Shown: positions 1-6,214 of the stretch, piece by piece | Position numbering within the stretch: the stretch's first letter is position 1 | Layout of the letters: the number at the start of each line of letters is the position of its first letter | Assembly (NCBI GenBank): GCA_033721095.1 | Contig: JAWWBG010000141.1 | Span: 1 to 7,347 of the forward strand | Origin: JAWWBG01 sp033721095 | Lineage (GTDB): Bacteria > Actinomycetota > Nitriliruptoria > Nitriliruptorales > Nitriliruptoraceae | Reading direction: 5' to 3' | DNA: 7,347 nt | Translations under genes and position numbers: made by a program | Notes under the pieces: generated by a model | Seen by the model: only the letters and a program-made list of their open reading frames with translations | Database searches by the model: none | What the model was told of the DNA's origin: nothing

Positions 1-2100
1 AACACCCCGCTGATCCAGCACCTGCAGAACGCCCTGAAGGCCAAGGAGCTCTACAAGCGCGATCGCGAGTACATCGTCACCGGTGGCGAGGTCAAGATCG
101 TTGACGAGAACACGGGCCGTGTCCTCGAGGGCCGGCGCTACTCCGAGGGTCTCCACCAGTCGATCGAGGCCAAGGAAGGGGTCCGGATCAAGGAGGAGAA
201 CCAGACGCTGGCGACCATCACCCTCCAGAACTACTACCGGACCTACGACAAGCTGGCTGGCATGACCGGCACCGCGAAGACCGAGGAGATCGAGTTCCTC
301 GAGATCTACGAGCTCGGCGTCGTCGTGGTGCCGACGAACATGCCGGTCATTCGCGACGACCGTGCCGACCTGATCTACAAGTCCGAGAAGGCGAAGTTCG
401 AGGCGGTCATCGATGACATCGTTGAACGCCACGAGCGCAAGCAGCCCGTCCTGGTCGGTACGACATCGGTCGAGAAGTCCGAGGTCGTCTCCAACCTGCT
501 GCGCAAGCGGGGGATTCCCCACGAGGTGCTCAACGCCAAGAACCACGCTCGCGAGGCACACATCGTGGCACAGGCCGGCAGTCCGGCCGCCGTGACCGTC
601 TCGACGAACATGGCCGGGCGCGGTACCGACATCATCCTCGGCGGCAACACCGAGGAGCTCGCCAAGGACGACGTCAACAAGCTTGGGCCCGAGGCCACCC
701 AGGAGGAACGAACGGCCGCCTACGAGAAGGCGCTGGCCCGCTACGAAGCCGAATTCGAACAGGAACGGCAGACCGTCCTCGATGCTGGCGGCCTGTACGT
801 CATCGGGACGGAGCGCCACGAGTCCCGGCGCATCGACAACCAGCTGCGCGGTCGATCCGGTCGACAGGGCGATCCGGGCGAGTCGCGCTTCTACCTGTCG
901 CTCGAGGACGACCTCATGCGGCTGTTCAATGCCGCGGCCGTCGATCGGATCATGACGACCCTCAAGATCCCCGAGGACATGCCCATCGACTCGAAGATGG
1001 TCACGCGGGCAGTCGCGAACGCGCAGCGGCAGGTGGAGTCCCGCAACTTCGACATCCGCAAGAACGTCCTCAAGTACGACGACGTGATGAACGAGCAGCG
1101 CAAGGTCGTCTATGCGCAGCGGCAGCGCCTCCTCGAGGGTGACCACGACGCAGTGGAGGAACTCGCCCAGAAATACCTCGAGGACGTGATCGAGGGCTCG
1201 GTCCAGTCGTTTGCGCCCGAAGGCCTGTTCCCCGAGGACTGGGACCTGACGGGCCTGCGCGAACACCTCGGGATGATCTACGACAGCACCTACGACTGGG
1301 ACGCGATCGACCTCGAGCGCATCGAGCGGGCCGACCTCGTCGAGGAGCTGATCGAGGACGCCTTCGAGGCGTACGAGCGCCGTGAGGAGGAGGTCGGTGG
1401 CGAGGAGGTCATGCGCGAGATCGAGCGCCGCGTGATCCTCACCGTCGTCGACCGCAAGTGGCGTCAGCACCTGTACGAGATGGACGCGCTGCGCGATGGC
1501 ATCGGCCTGCGCGCGATGGGTCAACGGGATCCGTTGGTCGAATACCAGCGCGAGGCCTACGACTCGTTCGTCGCCATGATGGAGGAGCTGAAGGACGAGA
1601 CGGTCACCTACTTCTTCCGGCTGCCCATCCAGCGCGAGGGCGAAGTGCCCGTTGCGGATCCCGCACGGGGCGGAGATGACGAGACACCGCGCATCGCCGT
1701 GACGGTCGACGGCAAGGTGTCGGACCGTCCGGCCTCGCCGGCTCCCGGCGATGCCGCGCGCCGCGAGCCAGTTGGCGCGCTGTCGGGGAACGGTGACGAC
1801 GCCAGGCCCGAGGGGGTCCCGTCGGTTGCCGCGGCCGCCGTCCCCATGGAGCAGAAGGAACAGCAGCTCAGCTACACCTCCAGCCAGAACGCGCCCGCGC
1901 CCACTGCTGCGGGTGCCGTGCCAGCCAGTCCGCGCCAGGGAGCCGGTGGCGAGACGACCCGCGAAGATGGGACGACGGTGCGCCAGATCGCCACGGGCGG
2001 CACCTACACCAAGTCCGGTGACGAGTTCGCCGACGTCGGCCGCAACGATCCGTGCCCGTGCGGTTCAGGCAAGAAGTTCAAGAAGTGCCACGGGGCCTGA
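1..2100 (+). CDS. secA: Preprotein translocase subunit SecA, 5'-truncated by the window edge
   Basis: This is the ATPase motor that drives unfolded preproteins through the SecYEG channel. The reading frame is open from base 1, giving 699 residues. Roughly the first third (NBD1 with Walker A/B, most of the crosslinking domain) lies outside the window. Visible in order: GRRYSEGLHQ (about residues 45-55) and LAGMTGTA at the junction to NBD2; NBD2 helicase motif V TNMAGRGTDI (about 202-211); arginine-finger motif VI QLRGRSGRQG (about 281-290); the scaffold helix with NAQRQVESRNFDIRK (about 340-354); the two-helix-finger region (about 480-530); a long Ala/Pro/Gly-rich linker (about 545-677); and the C-terminal SEC-C zinc site NDPCPCGSGKKFKKCHG, with ligands Cys685, Cys687, Cys696 and His697. 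All NBD2 motifs are intact, so nothing suggests a pseudogene. The zinc tail suggests a canonical SecA1 rather than accessory SecA2. This is inferred, because the N-terminus is absent. Confidence 0.98.
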   Translation, partial: NTPLIQHLQNALKAKELYKRDREYIVTGGEVKIVDENTGRVLEGRRYSEGLHQSIEAKEGVRIKEENQTLATITLQNYYRTYDKLAGMTGTAKTEEIEFLEIYELGVVVVPTNMPVIRDDRADLIYKSEKAKFEAVIDDIVERHERKQPVLVGTTSVEKSEVVSNLLRKRGIPHEVLNAKNHAREAHIVAQAGSPAAVTVSTNMAGRGTDIILGGNTEELAKDDVNKLGPEATQEERTAAYEKALARYEAEFEQERQTVLDAGGLYVIGTERHESRRIDNQLRGRSGRQGDPGESRFYLSLEDDLMRLFNAAAVDRIMTTLKIPEDMPIDSKMVTRAVANAQRQVESRNFDIRKNVLKYDDVMNEQRKVVYAQRQRLLEGDHDAVEELAQKYLEDVIEGSVQSFAPEGLFPEDWDLTGLREHLGMIYDSTYDWDAIDLERIERADLVEELIEDAFEAYERREEEVGGEEVMREIERRVILTVVDRKWRQHLYEMDALRDGIGLRAMGQRDPLVEYQREAYDSFVAMMEELKDETVTYFFRLPIQREGEVPVADPARGGDDETPRIAVTVDGKVSDRPASPAPGDAARREPVGALSGNGDDARPEGVPSVAAAAVPMEQKEQQLSYTSSQNAPAPTAAGAVPASPRQGAGGETTREDGTTVRQIATGGTYTKSGDEFADVGRNDPCPCGSGKKFKKCHGA

Positions 2101-2157
2101 ACCAGAAGGTCTCGCACTGATCGGGCCGCCGACCAGATTCCCGGAGGAGCGACCGCA

Positions 2158-2646
2158 ATGACTGGATCTGCCACGGACATCGAGCGGCTCTCCGAAGGCG
2201 TCGACTGGGACGCCATGCGTGCCGGGATGGACACGATCGTCCCGTTCATCCCCGTCGTCGGCATCCGCTGCACCGAGATGTCGGTCGGCCGGGCCGTTTG
2301 TGTCCTGCCCGATCGCACCGAGGTGCACAACCACATCGGCTCACTGCACGCCGGAGCGATGTTCACCGCTGGGGAGTCCGCGGCCGGCATGGCGTTCACG
2401 GGTGCATTCGTGGACCAGCTCGACAGGATCCACCCGCTGGCGGCCGGCGCCCAGATCCGTTACGTCGCGGTGGCGCGCGGCGACCTCACCGTCGAGGCGA
2501 CGCTTCGCGACGACGTCGGCGACATTCGGGAGCGGTTTGCACGGGACGGCAAGGTGACATTCGTCGTCGATGTCGACATGCGCGATCCCGACGGCAAGTT
2601 GTGCGTCGAGATGTCCGTCGACTGGCACGTTCGCTCGTCAGGCTGA
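2158..2646 (+). CDS. Hotdog-fold thioesterase-like protein (PaaI/DUF4442 type)
   Basis: The gene encodes 162 residues, the usual size of a single hotdog domain. The ATG at 2158 has a strong Shine-Dalgarno sequence, GGAGG at 2143-2147, ten bases upstream. The diagnostic stretch is HNHIGSLHAGAMFTAGE (residues 57-73). It matches the asparagine and HAGA signature of PaaI/DUF4442-type acyl-CoA thioesterases, where the long hotdog helix carries the catalytic Asn/Glu residues. A following RYVAVARGDLTVEA and a closing MSVDWHV fit the remaining beta strands. No signal peptide or membrane segment is seen, so it is likely cytoplasmic. It would be expected to hydrolyse an acyl-CoA thioester, but the substrate cannot be told. 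It lies 57 bases after secA on the same strand with no obvious terminator, so co-transcription is likely. Its 3' end meets the opposing Rv3235-like gene tail to tail. Confidence 0.85.
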   Translation: MTGSATDIERLSEGVDWDAMRAGMDTIVPFIPVVGIRCTEMSVGRAVCVLPDRTEVHNHIGSLHAGAMFTAGESAAGMAFTGAFVDQLDRIHPLAAGAQIRYVAVARGDLTVEATLRDDVGDIRERFARDGKVTFVVDVDMRDPDGKLCVEMSVDWHVRSSG

Positions 2647-3167
2647 GGCGCCGCCGTCGACCCTCGGGGCGGTCGCCTTCGAGGCGTCGGTCGATGCGTG
2701 GTGGGCTGCCGGCGTCGCGTGGGCCCGATTGGTCGCCAAGCGAACTCGGGACCAGCCGCCTCGGTCACGCGCCATCGGCCCTGGTGACGTTCGATGCGGA
2801 TGGCAAGGGCGGTGCTCCGTTTCGCGCCGTCGACCATGACGACCCCCTCGCACGCGTTCGCATGCACCCAGCAACTCGACAAGTGCCGAATCCGGACGCG
2901 GTCGTTCGGGACTTCGTCTGACCGGTACTGGCTGCGGACGCGGGCGGCCAGCCGCGTGGCGACGGCTGGGCTCAGCATGTGCTCGATCTGGGACAGTGGC
3001 CGTCGCCCGGCGAGGACTTGGATGATCAGCCGCGCGATCGCAGGCAGCACCTCGGCGGGATCCGGCGTGACGCGCGCGCGGGCGTGATCGCTCGAAACTG
3101 GGGCGGGCAGCTCCTGGCGGCGGAGCACGGCCCGCTGCCGCAAAAGATGAAGCTGATCACGTGTCAC
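2460..3167 (-). CDS. Rv3235-family protein, 3' end probably frameshifted
   Basis: The frame reads 235 residues from a GTG at 3167. That codon overlaps the stop of the upstream gene as GTGA, which supports translational coupling. Residues about 37-137 resemble the Rv3235 (DUF6459) family often found near secA in actinobacteria: ARLIIQVLAGRRPLSQIEHMLSP (about 45-67), then VRIRHLSSCWVHAN, then a RIERHQGRWRVTE ending. No function is established for this family. The tail after about residue 145 is Arg/Pro/Thr-rich, with many CGA and CCT codons, and residues about 174-235 are purely antisense to the thioesterase gene. From about 2745 downwards the neighbouring frame shows strong third-position GC, reads an Ala-rich tail and stops at 2638, just past the thioesterase stop. 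The natural product is therefore probably about 175 residues, with one base missing around 2720-2750. Cytoplasmic location is likely, as no membrane segment is present. Confidence 0.7.
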   Translation of the reverse strand: MTRDQLHLLRQRAVLRRQELPAPVSSDHARARVTPDPAEVLPAIARLIIQVLAGRRPLSQIEHMLSPAVATRLAARVRSQYRSDEVPNDRVRIRHLSSCWVHANACEGVVMVDGAKRSTALAIRIERHQGRWRVTEAAGPEFAWRPIGPTRRRQPTTHRPTPRRRPPRGSTAAPQPDERTCQSTDISTHNLPSGSRMSTSTTNVTLPSRANRSRMSPTSSRSVASTVRSPRATAT

Positions 3168-4153
3168 GACGGTGCCGGTTCGTCCGTTGCCATGTCCGGG
3201 TCGCCATCCTCCTCGGCGCGTGGCGCGGCAGTGTCGGAGGCACCCGGGTCGGAGCCTGCGCGGCCGGGCGGAACCGCGAACCAGCCCGCGATCGGCAGCC
3301 GTTGGCCGTCGGCTCGCAACCAGATCTGCTGCCGGCGCAGCTTGCCGTCCAGCGGGTCACGGATCGTGGCGTCGACGACGAGTGGCCACAGCTCGCCGAC
3401 GTGGAGTCCGTGGATCTCGGCGACCTCCCCGTAGAGCTCCGCCAGTTGGAGTCCGACGGCGTCGATGAGGGCGCTGTCGGCGCCTGCCAGCGGCGTGCTC
3501 CTGACGGCGGCGACCGACAAGGTCGGGGGTGGGAGCAGCCACGGGTCGCCGGCCGGACGAACCTCTCGGTTCAGGACGATCAGTGGCACGGCAACGCGCA
3601 GGACCTGGCGCGTCCCGTCGTCGAAGGAGGCGACCACCGCAAGCACCGACGCGACGGCTGCCCCTTGGCCGGGATGATCGATGGCCTCGACGACAGCGTG
3701 CTCGAGCACCCCGTACCCGCGGGCGTCGATGCCCTCGATGCTCAGCTCGTCTGCCCGCCCGATCCAGGCGCGAAGGACCGGGATGGCAGCTGCGGCCACG
3801 TCGGCAAGTCCGAGCTCCGTCCGCCCACCGGAAGAGTCTGCGCCTGGCGTCTCCCGGACCTCGGGCCCGACTGTGGCAGCCGTCGCTGTCGGGGACGGCC
3901 TGATGTCCGTCGACAGGGTTGCGTCGTCGGCAGGACCGGGCGCGCGCACGATCAGCGCTGCCAGCAGCACCCACGGGAGGACGGCCCCAGCCAGGATCCA
4001 GCCGCGGCGCCGACCGGCGCAGTCGTCGGGCAGCTCGAGCCAGGGGGGAGTGCCGGGGCCCGCCGCGGGGCCGGCCCCGTCGCGTCGCGACGCGGCCGGC
4101 CGGACGCCACGATCGTGCGACGGGGGGCGGGGGTCGTCACTGCTGGCGTCCAC
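3164..4153 (-). CDS. Single-pass membrane protein with TcpC/VirB8-like (NTF2-type) outer region
   Basis: The gene encodes 329 residues from a GTG at 4153, preceded by AAGG six bases upstream. Residues 1-50 are hydrophilic and Pro/Arg-rich, ending in GRRRGW. Residues about 51-70 form one hydrophobic helix (ILAGAVLPWVLLAALIV). The arginines before it predict a cytoplasmic N-terminus and an outer C-terminal part. After a Pro/Thr/Ser linker, residues about 113-210 and 211-297 look like two small alpha/beta domains. The first ends in RVAVPLIVLN followed by GDPWLLPPP, a pattern like the end of an NTF2-type domain in TcpC/VirB8 proteins of conjugation systems. The second ends in DATIRDPLDGKLRRQQIWL and WFAV. 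The TcpC/VirB8 comparison is a judgement from pattern only. No other conjugation gene is present. It is probably co-expressed with the Rv3235-family gene, which starts inside its stop codon. The final 30 residues are acidic and disordered-looking. Confidence 0.8.
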   Translation of the reverse strand: MDASSDDPRPPSHDRGVRPAASRRDGAGPAAGPGTPPWLELPDDCAGRRRGWILAGAVLPWVLLAALIVRAPGPADDATLSTDIRPSPTATAATVGPEVRETPGADSSGGRTELGLADVAAAAIPVLRAWIGRADELSIEGIDARGYGVLEHAVVEAIDHPGQGAAVASVLAVVASFDDGTRQVLRVAVPLIVLNREVRPAGDPWLLPPPTLSVAAVRSTPLAGADSALIDAVGLQLAELYGEVAEIHGLHVGELWPLVVDATIRDPLDGKLRRQQIWLRADGQRLPIAGWFAVPPGRAGSDPGASDTAAPRAEEDGDPDMATDEPAPS

Positions 4154-4185
4154 GTGAAACCTTGCAAAACCGTGTCAAGACGTGT

Positions 4186-4197
4186 GAGGGAGTATTG
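4186..4197 (+). promoter_or_regulatory. Shine-Dalgarno and TTG for a possible long sigma isoform
   Basis: GAGG at 4186-4189 lies five bases before a TTG at 4195, which is in frame with the sigma gene with no stop between. Starting here would add 29 residues to the 221-residue form. The annotated ATG at 4282 has no comparable ribosome-binding site. Streptomyces SigR is known to have a longer, unstable isoform made from an upstream start. The link to that case is inference. Confidence 0.35.
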
Positions 4198-4248
4198 CGT
4201 CGGCTCGTGGCCGTGTCATCTCGGGTCGGTTCGATCGTGTGGACAACC

Positions 4249-4269
4249 GGCAATAACCTCGCCATTGCC
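4249..4269. repeat. Inverted repeat GGCAAT-N9-ATTGCC before the sigma ATG
   Basis: Perfect six-base arms at 4249-4254 and 4264-4269 flank a nine-base spacer, ending twelve bases before ATG 4282. The site could be an operator or a small hairpin in the sigma leader. If translation starts at TTG 4195 it lies inside the coding region. Six-base arms can occur by chance, so confidence is low. Confidence 0.3.
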
Positions 4270-4281
4270 CTCCGACAAGCA

Positions 4282-4947
4282 ATGCACGTGAACGACGCTG
4301 ACCAAGCCGTGGACACGCCCGAGCTCGTTGACGGCGTCCAGGCCGACGGCTCCATCGTGCGCACGGCCCTGTCGCCGGAGGAGCGGACGCGGCTGTTCGA
4401 GGAGCAGGTCCTGCCGTTCCTCGACCGGCTGTATGCAGCGGCTGTCCGCTACACCCGCGATCCCGTGGCAGCCGAAGACCTGCTCCAGGAGGCGATGGCG
4501 AAGGCCTACAGCGCCTTCCACCAGTACCAGCAGGGCACCAACCTCAAGGCGTGGCTGTACCGGATCCTGCACAACACCTACATCAGCCAGTACCGCAAGA
4601 AGCAGCGGCGCCCTCAGGAGGACCTCCAGGACGAACTGGAGGACTTCAGCCTCTACAAGGCCGTCGGCGGCACGGCGCGATCGGCAGAAGCCGAGGTCTT
4701 CGAGTCGATCACCGACGACGAGGTGAAGCAGGCGCTCGCGGATCTCCCCGACACGTTCCGCATGGCGGTGTACCTCGCGGACGTCGAAGGCTTTCCGTAC
4801 AAGGAGATCGCCGAGATCATGGACACGCCCATCGGCACCGTGATGTCGCGGCTGCACCGGGGAAGGAAACAGCTGCAGAAGTCGTTGGCGGATTACGCGG
4901 CCCGACATGGCGTGCTCGACGGCGACGGGCCCGGGCGGGAGGACTGA
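4282..4947 (+). CDS. sigH: ECF sigma factor of the SigH/SigR redox-stress type
   Basis: From ATG 4282 the protein is 221 residues, close to mycobacterial SigH and Streptomyces SigR. Region 2 spans about residues 45-110 (YTRDPVAAEDLLQEAMAKAY, then WLYRILHNTYISQYRKKQRR). The linker EDFSLYKAVGGTARSAE (about 120-136) is characteristic of the SigH/SigR group. Region 4 (about 150-205) contains LPDTFRMAVYLADVEGFPYK, EIAEIMDTPIGTVMSRLHRG and the recognition helix. In this family the factor is held inactive by a zinc anti-sigma protein and released by thiol oxidation, then transcribes thioredoxin, mycothiol and proteostasis genes. The anti-sigma gene follows directly, which supports this assignment. 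ATG 4282 has no Shine-Dalgarno sequence. The same frame is open upstream, and TTG 4195 does have one, giving a possible 250-residue form. Sigma identity is certain; the exact start is not. Confidence 0.95.
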   Translation: MHVNDADQAVDTPELVDGVQADGSIVRTALSPEERTRLFEEQVLPFLDRLYAAAVRYTRDPVAAEDLLQEAMAKAYSAFHQYQQGTNLKAWLYRILHNTYISQYRKKQRRPQEDLQDELEDFSLYKAVGGTARSAEAEVFESITDDEVKQALADLPDTFRMAVYLADVEGFPYKEIAEIMDTPIGTVMSRLHRGRKQLQKSLADYAARHGVLDGDGPGRED

Positions 4948-4948
4948 C

Positions 4949-5179
4949 GTGGCGAACTGTCAGGAGACGCTCGCTGATCTCACCGCCTACCTCGACGGTG
5001 AGCTGCCTGCCGATCGCGTCGATGAACTGCGCGAGCACCTCGATCGCTGTTTCTCGTGCGAGGATCGGGCCGGTTTCGAGGAGAAGCTGAAGGCCCTGCT
5101 CAAGGATCGATGCACCGAGTCGATGCCGACCGATCTCCGCCAGAAGATCCGGGCACGCATCGCCCGGGTCGACCTGTAA
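4949..5179 (+). CDS. rsrA: Zinc-binding anti-sigma factor of the RsrA/RshA (ZAS) type
   Basis: The protein has 76 residues from GTG 4949, which sits one base after the sigma stop codon. GGGAGGA at 4937-4943 lies five bases upstream and fixes this start; an ATG at 4907 in the same frame would overlap the sigma gene and lacks support. The ZAS motif His-x3-Cys-x2-Cys is present as HLDRCFSC (His30, Cys34, Cys37). Cys4 fits the upstream cysteine that in RsrA completes the zinc site and forms the trigger disulfide with the last Cys of the motif. YLDGELPADRVDELREHL is typical of anti-sigma domains. A single Cys55 stands where RsrA has a Cys pair. The protein is short, since RsrA and RshA are about 100 residues, but it contains the whole zinc domain. 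It should bind and inactivate the adjacent sigma factor in the cytoplasm and release it on oxidation. Confidence 0.92.
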   Translation: MANCQETLADLTAYLDGELPADRVDELREHLDRCFSCEDRAGFEEKLKALLKDRCTESMPTDLRQKIRARIARVDL

Positions 5180-5229
5180 CGGACGCTGCCGGGCAGGACC
5201 TACGCTCGGCGACGCTGCGACCAGCCCGC

Positions 5230-5242
5230 GAGGACCAGCTTG
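5230..5242 (+). promoter_or_regulatory. Ribosome-binding site deciding the TTG start of the epimerase
   Basis: GAGGA at 5230-5234 stands five bases before TTG 5240. No ATG is available in frame near the Rossmann motif, so this pair fixes a TTG start and gives a normal N-terminus with the nucleotide motif at residue 9. Confidence 0.6.
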
Positions 5243-6214
5243 GGATCCGACACCGTGCTCGTGACCGGTGGCGCGGGCTTCATCGGTTCCAATCTCGTCG
5301 ACCGCCTGATCGCCGAAGGACGGCCGGTCGTGGCCGTCGACAACCTGTCGACCGGCAAGCTCGGAAACCTCGACGCAGCGCGCGCCTCCGATTCGGGCAG
5401 CTTCGAATTCCATCGCCTTGACTTGGAGAGTGGCGGGCTCGACAAGGTGGTTGAGCGGCATCGCCCCGGCGTCATCCTGCACCTGGCCGCGCAGGTCAGC
5501 GTTCGGCGCAGTGTCGAGGACCCGGTCGCGGATGCGCTCACGAACATCGTCGGCACGGTCCGTGTCCTGGAGGCGGCTCGAAGGCACGGAACGCGCAAGG
5601 TCGTGCTCGCCACGTCCGGCGGTTGCATCTACGGCGAGCCTGGGCTCGAGGACCTGCCGGTCAACGAGGAGCAGCCGGGATGGGCGCATTCGCCCTACGG
5701 GGCCAGCAAGCGCTCGGCCGAGGAGTACCTGCACACCTACGCCGAGCTGTACGGGGTCGAGTGGACGTCGCTCGCACTCTCGAACGTGTACGGGCCGCGC
5801 CAGGACCCGTTGGGTGAGGCGGGCGTGGTGGCGATCTTCTGTGATCGCATGCTCGCCAACGAGCCGTGCATGATCTTCGGTGACGGTGAGCAGTCGCGAG
5901 ACTTCATCTATGTGGATGACGTCGTGCATGCGTTCGTGTTGGCCATGGAACGCGGGTCGGGCGAACGGTTCAACATCGGCACGGGGGAGCGGACGAGCGT
6001 CAACCAGCTCTTTCGTGCCCTGGCTGCCGCCACCGGCCACGGGGAAGACGCGGTGTACGCACCTGCCCGCGCGGGGGAGCTGCTGCACAGCGCGGTCGAC
6101 CCGCGCAAGGCGGCCGATGGGCTCGGCTGGAAGCCGTGGACCACGCTCGAGGAGGGCCTGGCCGCGACGCTCGCGTGGGCCGCAGAGGCCCGGAAGGGCC
6201 AGCGAGCCGGTTAG
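5240..6214 (+). CDS. galE: NAD-dependent sugar-nucleotide epimerase/dehydratase, UDP-glucose 4-epimerase-like
   Basis: The protein has 324 residues and is an extended short-chain dehydrogenase/reductase. The Rossmann nucleotide motif TGGAGFIG is at residues 9-16. The acidic residue that binds the NAD ribose is in VAVDNLSTG (Asp34). The catalytic set is Ser126 in TSGG, Tyr153 and Lys157 in SPYGASK. SNVYGPRQDP (181-190) and DFIYVDDVV (221-229) are typical of short bacterial GalE and related 4-epimerases. It probably interconverts UDP-glucose and UDP-galactose or the N-acetyl or uronic forms. The sequence does not decide the substrate, and a 4,6-dehydratase or reductase is less likely. The start is TTG 5240 with GAGGA at 5230-5234; GTG 5255 in the same frame would cut into the Rossmann strand. 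It follows the anti-sigma gene by 60 bases and may be read through from the sigma operon. Its stop overlaps the opposing gene by four bases. Confidence 0.9.
   Translation: MGSDTVLVTGGAGFIGSNLVDRLIAEGRPVVAVDNLSTGKLGNLDAARASDSGSFEFHRLDLESGGLDKVVERHRPGVILHLAAQVSVRRSVEDPVADALTNIVGTVRVLEAARRHGTRKVVLATSGGCIYGEPGLEDLPVNEEQPGWAHSPYGASKRSAEEYLHTYAELYGVEWTSLALSNVYGPRQDPLGEAGVVAIFCDRMLANEPCMIFGDGEQSRDFIYVDDVVHAFVLAMERGSGERFNIGTGERTSVNQLFRALAAATGHGEDAVYAPARAGELLHSAVDPRKAADGLGWKPWTTLEEGLAATLAWAAEARKGQRAG

Larger units (their letters stand above)
4154..4281. promoter_or_regulatory. Divergent intergenic region between the membrane-protein gene and the sigma gene
   Basis: These 128 bases must carry promoters for both the leftward gene pair and the rightward sigma operon, unless transcription enters from further away. 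The region is visibly richer in A and T than its flanks. A GGGAGT at 4188-4193 is followed about 18 bases later by CGTG, a partial match to the SigH/SigR-type GGAAT...GTT promoter. That would allow autoregulation, but it misses key bases. No convincing housekeeping -35/-10 pair was found. Confidence 0.4.

Noticed and set aside
4173..4178. Perfect TTGACA on the minus strand before the membrane-protein gene
   Set aside because: With 17-base spacing the -10 position would fall on the start codon region as ACGTGG, so it cannot be a normal promoter for this gene.
3161..4291. Long plus-strand open frame of 376 codons opposite the membrane-protein gene
   Set aside because: It is a high-GC shadow. 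The minus strand has the better codon bias, a coherent membrane helix and a stop/start overlap with its neighbour.
4817..6088. 423-codon minus-strand open frame across the anti-sigma and epimerase genes
   Set aside because: The plus strand encodes clear ZAS and Rossmann/SDR motifs there. The minus reading has no recognisable domain.
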